From: Deltaproteobacteria bacterium
GTDB lineage: Bacteria > Desulfobacterota > DSM-4660 > Desulfatiglandales > HGW-15
Assembly (NCBI GenBank): GCA_019308745.1
Contig: JAFDHO010000010.1
Location: 1 to 43,673, forward strand
Length of the DNA: 43,673 nt
Direction of reading: 5' to 3'
The translations under genes and the position numbers were made by a program. Positions 33,111 to 41,400 of the stretch are shown here, in pieces; position 1 is the stretch's first letter, and every line of letters begins with the position of its first letter. Under the pieces are notes generated by a model. The model did not search any database, was not told the DNA's origin, and saw nothing but the letters and a program-made list of their open reading frames with translations.

Positions 33111-33235
33111 CAATCCCACAATCCCTTATCTGCATCCTATGGCCTTGGCAATGGACGCGGCATTAACTTTCTAATGCCACCCAGTCTAGAGAAAATTTGT
33201 ACAATTTGTAAACAACATCCCCTGTCACCAAGTGG

Positions 33236-34288
33236 TTAATCTTCCAATCCCATTTTCTTCAGTAATGCTGTGAACCTTGGATCAGAGTGCAGACTTCTAT
33301 AATGGATGAGAGTTTTTAGTGGGAACAAGGTTGGATCGCGCTCCTCACATGCTTTTTCCAGCCACTCGAGCGCCTTGTCTTTGTTGCCCAGTCCGGTATA
33401 AATTTGTGCAATGAAGTTTGGTGAGAAATACCCCTTCTTCGACCTCTCAAGTACTTCATCCAGAATTTCTTGAGCTTCCTCTCTCTTACCCGCCACACCG
33501 TACGCCCATCCTAATGTTCCCAGAGCGAATGGGCTTTTTCCTCTGGTAATGCTCGCTGCCTTATTTAGTAATGCTATACCCTCAGCATAATTCCCTTTTT
33601 CCACATTCGTCTTTCCAAGGAAAGTCATTGACACAGGATTGCCGGGGTACAGATCGAGTGCATTCCGGTTTTGTTTTATTGCTTGATCGAGCTTATCTGC
33701 AGAGCTGAGTGAATGTCCCAGGATATAGTGCGCATTTCGAGAAAGAGGATCAAGTTCCAGGCCTTTTTTGATCTCTGCGATACCTTCATCCAAACGGCCC
33801 ACCGCCCATAAATATGCAGCATAATACACATGGGCCAAAGCATCACCGGGATTCAAATCAATAGCTCGCTTGAATGCCGTTTCCGCACCCTGCCAGTCCC
33901 ACTCACAGATGCGCTTGAAATTTCCTACCGAGGTATATGCTTCCGATAGCATGTCATCGATCATTAGAGCTTTCATTGCGGCAGATTTTGCTTTCTGACG
34001 GTACTCTTTTAAGGATACAGGAAAGAATAACGCCATCATAGTGTATGCCTCAGCTAATCCGGCATAAGGCAACGCATAATTCGGGTCTAACGCAGTCGCC
34101 TCCTCGAAATACTCTATGGCCTTTCGATATGACATCTTGTTTGTGAAGAAGCGGCCCTTCACATAAAGTTCATACGCTTCAACATTCTCGGTATAGCGCT
34201 TGGCCAGAACTTTATCGCTCTTATCGAGAAGTCGGGGCTTTAGCTTTCTTACAATCGCCCGTGAAACCTCATCCTGAATGGCGAACAC
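33236..34288 (-). pseudogene. Headless TPR protein (TolB-like/TPR signalling family remnant)
   Basis: About 350 residues remain, starting at FAIQDEVSRAIVRKLKPRLL. In full-length relatives this block sits mid-protein, after a cyclase, kinase or winged-helix domain and a TolB-like domain (general knowledge). It is followed by tetratricopeptide repeats (YVKGRFFTNKMSYRKAIEYFEEA, ALDPNYALPYAGLAEAY, AIDLNPGDALAHVYYAAYL, ALDLYPGNPVSMTFLGKTN) to the natural C-terminus. The only start is GTG 34288; upstream the frame meets a stop after TWRKD. The break coincides with the left end of an IS91-like transposase remnant. A G+C of about 43% in one sampled 60-base line is below its neighbours. It could still be translated, but the sensory or output half is lost. 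Confidence 0.7.
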
Positions 34289-34295
34289 ATCTTTC

Positions 34296-34742
34296 CTCCA
34301 TGTGCTGTGTTCGGACGGCTGTTTTTATGCAGAAGGCCTGTCTGCGTGCACCGCACAGGCAGGCATGTTCAGGGTGGCCCCTCGCTTTTCCACAAAGACC
34401 CTGAAAGAGATCTTCAGGCACAAGGTCTTCAAGATGCTCCTTTCAAAGGGAAAAATCACGGAAGACCTGATAGATATGATGATGGGATGGCGGCATTCCG
34501 GGTTCAATGTGTATTGTGGCCCGAGAATTCAACCCGGCGAGGAGGAGGCCATTGAGAATCTGGCCCGGTACATCATCCGCGCCTCTTTTTCCCAGGAGAG
34601 AATGACCGACATCCCGGAGGACTCAAAGGTGCTCTATCGGTCGAAGGACGGCAAAGAGAAAAAAACCTTCGATGCCCTCGAATGGCTCGCTGCCATGTGT
34701 TCTCATGTGCCAAAGAAGGGAGAACAGATGGTCAGGTATTAA
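34296..34742 (+). pseudogene. IS91-like transposase fragment
   Basis: The frame contains LHVLCSDGCFY, FRVAPRFSTKTLKEIFRHKVFKMLL, LIDMMMGWRHSGFNVYCGPRIQPGEEEAIENLARYIIRASFS and FDALEWLAAMCSHVPKKGEQMVRY, which I recognise as the middle of the IS91/IS801-like Y2 transposase family. The zinc-binding N-terminus is missing (homology begins at the TPR junction) and the C-terminus stops right after EQMVRY, where relatives continue. A short in-frame extra piece (LSACTAQA) encoded by a 29-base palindromic segment (34336-34364) interrupts the conserved FY-to-FRVAP link. It is a decayed remnant, not an active element. Confidence 0.75.
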
Positions 34743-34954
34743 AAAAAAGGGACGCCCTTCAGTAACTAAAACCAAACACTTTGAAAATGGGAGCGATTTT
34801 TCTTATTGTTTATTCCTGCATTCGGAAAAAGCGCGGGAATCAGCAAAAGCAAGGTAATCGTTTGATATTCGGTCAGCTTTTGTCTTGAGCGAGGTGTATG
34901 GGCAAATTTCAAGCCGGTGGAGGTAAGCTTTCCCACTGGAATGGAGACGTCATC

Positions 34955-36868
34955 ATGGGAAGGAAAGGGCAGAAGGGTGATCCATTTAAGGAATTGACCT
35001 GGGCTGACCTGGAAGAGTGGGCAGGAGGGACGATCGTATCCCGTGGCAAGGCGTATCAGAGAGGAGGACACGTCAAGGAGCTTGCCAAGACAGGGGATGG
35101 AAAACTCGTTGCCTGGGTCCAGGGCAGGGCACGGTATGCCCTGATGGTCTATTTTCAGGATGGCACACTTGAATCGCTTTGCAACTGTCCCTACTGGACG
35201 CACTGCAAGCACGCTGTGGCAGCGGTCCTGGAATATCTGGATCGTATCAAGAAGAACAGGGAGATACCACTTGTTAGCAAGAGAGACAAAAGACTCCAGA
35301 TATTGAAACAACTAAATGGGAGCTCTTTCTCTGCTGTCATTGTTGGGAGAGAATCTCTGATAGAGGGGACACAAGATGACCCCATTAAGGCCTATTTGAA
35401 AGGCCTTGAGAAGGAAGATCTCGTCCAGATCCTCGTGGACCTTGCCAGGCGATATCCTGATGTTCGTGGAGCGCTGCTGGATAAATGGCGTTTGTCGAGT
35501 GGCTCTGTCCAAGAAGTGGTCGAGAAGATTAGGGCCGATATCCGCGAGCTGAGCGAAGAGCCTGCATGGGTGGAACATTGGAGTGGAGAAGGGGATCTTC
35601 CGGACTATAGCCGGGTGAGGCATCGCCTCTCGGAACTGTTGGAAAAGGGGCACGCAGACGAGGTCCTTTCCCTGGGGGAGGAATTGCTGGAGGCGGGAAA
35701 TAGACAGATCGAGATGAGCCATGACGAAGGGCACACGGCAGTTGAGATCGCATCCTGCATGGAGGTCGTGTTCCAAGCCCTTCCCCTCTCGTCCCTATCC
35801 CCTGCCAAGCAGATGCTGTGGGCGGTGGAAGCCGAGCTCAAAGATGACTATGGCTTGTGTGAAGGGAGTGAAGGCTTCTGGAAGATAGACCGGGACAAGC
35901 AGGATTGGAGCACTCTGGCGGATCGCCTCCTTCAGGGTTTGGAAGGGTTGGGCCCTGACCAAGAAGATGACTCCTTTTCCAGGGACTACAAGAGGGACCG
36001 GCTGACGGACTGGATTGCCCAGGCCTTAACAATGGCGGGAAGATCGGATGAAGCGGTAGCACTGTGCGAAAAGGAGGCCTTGAGAACACGGAGCTTCGTT
36101 CGGCTGGTAAAGCTTTTGAAGGAACAAGGGCGAAGGAGCGAGGCCGAGGCATGGATCGTGCGGGGTATCAAGGCAACGCAGGAGGATCGGCCTGGTGTCT
36201 CTCGAGAACTGCGGCAACTCTATAGGAAGATCCTTGAAGAGCAAAAGGCCTGGCGGATCGTCGCGGCGCTCAGGGCCGAGGAGTTCTTCTCTGAGCCTTC
36301 CCTTGGAGCCTATAAGAACTTAGAAAAGGCCTCTAAGAAAGCCAAGGTGTGGAAGGACGTCCGCCTAGCTGCTATGAGCTACCTGGAAACCGGCAGGTTG
36401 CCGTATGATGAGCCATTGTGGCCCCTGCCGGAAACGGGATTGCCAAGACTTCCACAGCACAGGCACAAGGAATTCCCGCTTTTTGTGAATCTAATCGATA
36501 TTGCGATAGAGGAAAAGCGTCCAGATGATGTCCTGCGCTGGTATGAGGAGTCAACAATAAGGAAAGAGTTTCCCCTCGTTCTGAGTTATTGGGATGATCA
36601 GGTGGCCAATGCCCTAAAGAAAGCCTATCCTGACAAGGCGGTTGAGATCTGGAAAGGCCTTGCCGAGTCAGAAATTGCCGAGACCAAGGTAAAGGCCTAT
36701 CACGAGGCTGCAAAGTATTTGAGGAAAATCCATGCCGTGATGAAAAAGAGTGGAAGGGAGAAAGACTGGCAGGATTATCTCAAGGGACTCCGGCGCGCGA
36801 ATGCGAGAAAGCCCCGGCTTATCGAAATCCTCAATGGCTTGTCGGGAAAGCGAATCATCGACGACTGA
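34955..36868 (+). CDS. SWIM zinc-finger protein with helical repeats
   Basis: A 637-residue protein (656 if ATG 34898 is used). A SWIM domain lies near the N-terminus: CNCPYWTHCKHAVAAVLEYL, with the CxC...CxH zinc ligands at about residues 76, 78, 84 and 86. The remaining ~500 residues are helical, with TPR/HEAT-like repeat character (LSELLEKGHADEVLSLGEELLEAG, ALTMAGRSDEAVALCEKEAL, EEKRPDDVLRWYEES). SWIM proteins bind DNA or proteins; some lie beside SNF2 helicases, but none is present here. GGAG lies 8 bases before ATG 34955. It stands alone between the IS91 remnant and a gene-poor stretch. Confidence 0.8.
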   Translation: MGRKGQKGDPFKELTWADLEEWAGGTIVSRGKAYQRGGHVKELAKTGDGKLVAWVQGRARYALMVYFQDGTLESLCNCPYWTHCKHAVAAVLEYLDRIKKNREIPLVSKRDKRLQILKQLNGSSFSAVIVGRESLIEGTQDDPIKAYLKGLEKEDLVQILVDLARRYPDVRGALLDKWRLSSGSVQEVVEKIRADIRELSEEPAWVEHWSGEGDLPDYSRVRHRLSELLEKGHADEVLSLGEELLEAGNRQIEMSHDEGHTAVEIASCMEVVFQALPLSSLSPAKQMLWAVEAELKDDYGLCEGSEGFWKIDRDKQDWSTLADRLLQGLEGLGPDQEDDSFSRDYKRDRLTDWIAQALTMAGRSDEAVALCEKEALRTRSFVRLVKLLKEQGRRSEAEAWIVRGIKATQEDRPGVSRELRQLYRKILEEQKAWRIVAALRAEEFFSEPSLGAYKNLEKASKKAKVWKDVRLAAMSYLETGRLPYDEPLWPLPETGLPRLPQHRHKEFPLFVNLIDIAIEEKRPDDVLRWYEESTIRKEFPLVLSYWDDQVANALKKAYPDKAVEIWKGLAESEIAETKVKAYHEAAKYLRKIHAVMKKSGREKDWQDYLKGLRRANARKPRLIEILNGLSGKRIIDD

Positions 36869-37526
36869 TCCCGTGTTTGGGGTCGCTATGACATTGTGTG
36901 TTTGATAAAGGTCAATTTCAAAGGTAATCTGTGACATCTCATGGGCAGGGTGCGGGCTCGAGATCTTGATCACATTTCCGCAAGAAAACAACTAAGCAGA
37001 GGTGCGTCCTGTTTCCTGTTGAATGCGGCCAGTGGTTTCTTCGGCGTTCAGTGACAGATGACGCTTGACCCTGCCCTACATTACCATGGGGACGTGAAGG
37101 GACATCTCAGATTAAGCGCAAAATATAGTGTAAATGCAAAGTTGACCATAATTCCCCCGTTGTTGATTGCATTATCCGCATCTGATCCGGGCGAAGCCGT
37201 TGTGCAGGATACCTCAGCCGAGTTAGCGGTAAATGAGCTGTCTCACATAATGGCGGAAGAAGCCGTATTTGTGGGCAAAACGTGAATCGGGAGACGCTGT
37301 TGACCAGGGTCACTATCATTTTTGCCAAGAGAATACATGGGGGCACCTCTGTATCCATGGCCTCCTATTCAAGCACCAATTAGTGTAGGATTTGCTTGGG
37401 CCAAGACGCGCCTCATGGGGGCAGTTTGCCCATAAACAGCGCTGCACTTTGAGCAAGAACGGCCCTTGCGTCGCCCCTTCCGTGACATAGGATAATTTGT
37501 CACGTTAGTCAACACCATCCCCTTTC
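36869..37526. other. Gene-poor stretch between SWIM and CPBP genes
   Basis: No gene with a domain or good start is seen. A 75-codon plus-strand frame (37058-37285) and a minus-strand frame with a CSKC pair (37369-37611) lack support and may be decayed mobile DNA. Base composition shifts toward A+T to the right, on approaching the CPBP gene. Confidence 0.4.
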
Positions 37527-38441
37527 CTACCCACTGGTTCTCTTTTGATGCTTTTGCCTTGATATTATGAAAAGAACAATAGAAGCAGCGAGAAAGAAGA
37601 AGGCCCCCCACATGATAAACCCTTTAGTCTCAATAAATATTGAATTCCTCTGATACGCGATCAAATACAAAAATATCAGCAAACCGGTAAATGATATCCC
37701 GGCATGCACCACAATGCTTGGCAGCAATGATCCGGTTTTTGCATAAAGATAAATGAAAATTATCCCTAAGACAACTAGGCCTCCTGAAAAGCCTACGTCA
37801 TAGTGCCCCAAAGACCAAATTAGAGAGCTCAAGACCGCGGTCGACTTGTGACCGATTCTTCTCCTAAAAGGAGAATAGATAAAGCCCCTAAATAAACTTT
37901 CTTCAACGATTGGTGCCAGAACAACAGCTCCAAGAATATAGAGAGCAACCTGGTGACCTGGAATGTCTGAAACAATGAGAACAATGCTCTTCTGAGCCCT
38001 GTTATATATCAACTCATGCTTCCCGATAATTAGAGGTAGTAAGAAAAAGAACAACTCAAATATAGACCACGTTTTTAGACCCAATAATATATTTCCTACG
38101 CTGCCCCTAAAATGAATGCCCAAGGCTGATATAGTAAGTCGATATTTGATGCGGATAATCCCATAAACAGAGGCGGCGATTACAAGGTAGAGAAATAAAG
38201 CTCCATAGATATATGCCTCTGCGAGTGTAATGATACCATTCGAGATAAGCTTAGTGTTGGTATATTGAATCAAAAAGATCAGAATCTGGACCAAAATGAC
38301 GTCGGAGAGCTTCCAGCGTTGAATGGGGAAAAAGGTGGAACCAAGGTCATATTTATCCTTAGCAATTCCCACGGCTAAAGTTAGCAGTAAGGGTGATAAT
38401 AGGCGTAGATGCGAGATTGCCCAATGGGTGTGATCAACCAC
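37527..38441 (-). CDS. CPBP-family intramembrane glutamic protease
   Basis: A 304-residue membrane protein with about eight hydrophobic segments. The CPBP (CAAX protease and bacteriocin-processing, Abi) catalytic set is complete: EESLFRGF (Glu180, Glu181, Arg185), LGHYDVGF (His213) and SIVVHAGISF (His246). Members include prenyl-protein proteases and membrane immunity proteins for bacteriocins. GTG 38441 has AGGAG 7 bases upstream, placed in the 18-base gap after the Rhs stop codon. Two sampled 60-base lines are 30-32% G+C, versus 62% in a sampled line of the Rhs core, so it was acquired separately. Immunity to the Rhs tip is my inference. Confidence 0.88.
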   Translation of the reverse strand: MVDHTHWAISHLRLLSPLLLTLAVGIAKDKYDLGSTFFPIQRWKLSDVILVQILIFLIQYTNTKLISNGIITLAEAYIYGALFLYLVIAASVYGIIRIKYRLTISALGIHFRGSVGNILLGLKTWSIFELFFFLLPLIIGKHELIYNRAQKSIVLIVSDIPGHQVALYILGAVVLAPIVEESLFRGFIYSPFRRRIGHKSTAVLSSLIWSLGHYDVGFSGGLVVLGIIFIYLYAKTGSLLPSIVVHAGISFTGLLIFLYLIAYQRNSIFIETKGFIMWGAFFFLAASIVLFIISRQKHQKRTSG

Positions 38442-38459
38442 AATTATTCTCCTAGATCT

Positions 38460-41400
38460 CTATTCACAGTTCATGCGTTGTAAGCGAGTTTCGGGATCAG
38501 CTGCAGAATATGGGTTGGCAAGAGGATCTAAAGTTTCAGGTGTAAGCATGATAGGTGGCAGCTGGGGACCGTAGATTTGGTACAAAAGTTCAAAAGCAAA
38601 ATATCCCGTCCTTCGAGCAGGCTCAGAAGTTATTATAGCTCCTAATGCGCCTAAACCAAATTGCCCTGGAATACCTTTTCTCCGAGGGTTGAAATCGAAA
38701 GGGGTCTTATATTGAGGACGTCGTAAAGGTACGTCATTGGTATTTATATTTCTTAGTCCAGGACCAAAAAGACCGAATAATCCTATCGGATCGCTGAAAT
38801 TACTGGGACTATTCCTAACATAAGAAAATAAGTTGATGCCGCCTTCTAATCCGATTGGGTCGGGGGTGATGTATCTACCGGTTTTGGGATTGTAGTAGCG
38901 GTGGTAGTTGTATTGGAAGCCGGTCTCAGAGTCGTAGTATTGGCCTGGTAGGCGGAAGTTGTTCTCAACGAGGAAGTTGGGATGGACCTTTGCCTCCCCA
39001 AAGGGCATGTACATGGCACTCCACACGATCTCTCCCCACTCATCCACCATGAGCTGCGGCACCCCAAGCCTGTCATTAAGGTAATAGTACAGGGTATCTG
39101 CCAGTAAATCAACCTTGGCCACCCTGATCTTCCCCATGTACAGATACTCCGATGTGATGATGCCATCTTCCTGTGCCTCCGCAACAAGATTCCCGTCCAG
39201 ATCATAGATAAAGAGGGTCGTCTCACCACCTGCCTTCTTGACCACTCTCTGGCCCAGTGCGTTGTACAGATACTCTCCCAGGATATTGTCCTGTTCGTCT
39301 AATACCTTTTCAAGTCTGCCCCGCTCGTTGTAGGAGAGTCTCTTGTCTCCTATGACAGTGGTATTACCGGCAGCATCGTAGAGGAAGGTGAGGGTGCCAT
39401 CCGTGCCTGTGATTTCCTTCAGCCTGTTGCTGCCATCCTCGTAGGAGCATACCTCCTCTCGGGTATTGACCTTCTTGCTGAGCCTGTTCCCGACCCTGTC
39501 ATAGGCATAGGATAGGCTCCCGTACCAACCCTGTGCCTGGGTCAACCTTTGCAGTGCATCATAGGTGAAGGACTGGCTGTACCAGGGTGTGTTGGGGGCG
39601 GTGATAGAGATGAGGTTACGGTTGTTGTCATAGGAGTAGATGCGCTCCATCTGCTGCCCGGGGTTGGCCACCTCAAGACACCCGCACTCCCCTTGGGAGT
39701 TGTTCACCTCTCCCCCATAGCCCGTGCTAAGACCCTTTGGTCCCCCAAAGGGGTTGTAGGTCATGCCGGCCACCAGGGGCACGGTCAGGGTATCCTTTAT
39801 CATCGTGAGACCCTGCATCCTCCCCATGGAATCCCTGCTGTACTGGAGTATTTTCTTGCTCGGGTATTCCACCTCCATCACCCTGCCCCCAGGGGAGAAC
39901 AACCTGGAAAAAGGGCAGCTTTTCCCTAAGATGGTGCTCAGTTTTCCGGTTAACCTGCCTCTGCTGTCATAGGTAAAGGTGGTTGTGCCGGATTCATCCG
40001 TAATAGCGGTCCTTTTCCCCTTGGCATAGTCCCCCTCATCATAGCTGAAGTAGACGTCTTCAGAGGAATCAGGATAATGAATGGCCGTGAGCCTGTTGAG
40101 CACATCATAGTCATATCGGGCCGTTATTCCCCTGGCATCGGTCCTCAAGATGAGGTTACCGGTACTATCATAGGAGTAGCTTATCCTGCCCCGATCCGGG
40201 GAAAGCTCCTCTAATATCCTTCCCATGTCATCATAAACATAGGTTGTCTCATGACCTTCTGCGTCCGTGATGGAGGCAAGGTTTCCATGGGTATCATAGG
40301 AGTACCGGGTGATGGCCCCGAGGGGTTCGGTAACCTTCACGAGGCGGCCAAGGATGTCATACTCATAATCCGTGCTGTTGCCCTCAGGATCGATGATGGT
40401 GGTGAGATTGCCCGCCCTGTCATAGGCATACTCGGTAAAGGAGCCGTTTGCATGGAACTCCTTGGAGAGTTTGCCGGGATAGTCAGGGTGGGAGTAGTCC
40501 CAGGTTTTCACATAGGCCCTGGTCCCATCTTTCCCGTATTTTCCCATCTCCTTCCTGTTCCCATGGGCATCATAGGCATAGGCGATATAGTTTCCCACCA
40601 TATCCGTGATCCTGGCCAGTCTTCCATACTCCGGGTCATAGGAAAAGTTGCGGGTTACACCGTCCTCATCCGTGAGAGATAGAGGCTTGCCCGAGAGGTC
40701 GTAGGAGACTTCCGTGGATTTTCCATCCGCAGTGTAACTAATGCTTGTAACCCTCCCCAGGTGGTCATAGGTGAAGCTCCTTGATTGAGCGTTTACATCT
40801 TTCACCTCGCCCACCCTCCCTTCAGGGTCATAGGCCGAAAAGAGCGTACTGCCCACCAGGGGCTGGGTGATGGAAAGGAGATCCCCAGTAACATCGTCAT
40901 AGGAGAAGAGGATCGTATCTCCTGGCCCTTCAAGAGGTCCATCTATGGAGATCACCTGTCCTTTGAGGTTGTAGGAGAACCTCGTCACATACTCATAGGG
41001 GACCACACCTCCCGCACTATCCCCGGTGGAGCCTTTCTCCACAATACGGGATAGGAGTCTTGAAGGGGCCTCATTGGGGATATCGTTTCCATCCCTATCA
41101 TAGTCCCAGATGGTGACTTTCTGTCCTTCGCCAAGGACACTGGCCTCGGTCCTGCTCAGAGGCACGTTCATCTCAGGGTGGTAGGTGTAGCTTACCACTC
41201 TTTCAAGGGAAGTGCCCCATGCCAGGATCACACTGCCCGGGTTTCCCCTGGAATCATACTCCCCGTAGCGGGTGATAGCCCCTGAGGCGGATTCCTCTTC
41301 TATAAGGTTGAGGTTTGTATCATAGCTCCACCTTATGGCACTTTCTTCCCTGTAGGCAAAGGGGAGAGAACCCCCTTCCATGGAAAGGATCGTTCTCCTT

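Noticed and set aside
37058-37285. 75-codon frame with IIPPLLIALSASDPGEAV
   Set aside because: Protein-like composition, but no start signal, no partner and no family I can name. It may be decayed mobile DNA.
37369-37611. 80-codon minus-strand frame with SCSKC
   Set aside because: It overlaps the 3' end of the CPBP gene in another frame and has only one Cys pair; no support as a zinc protein.
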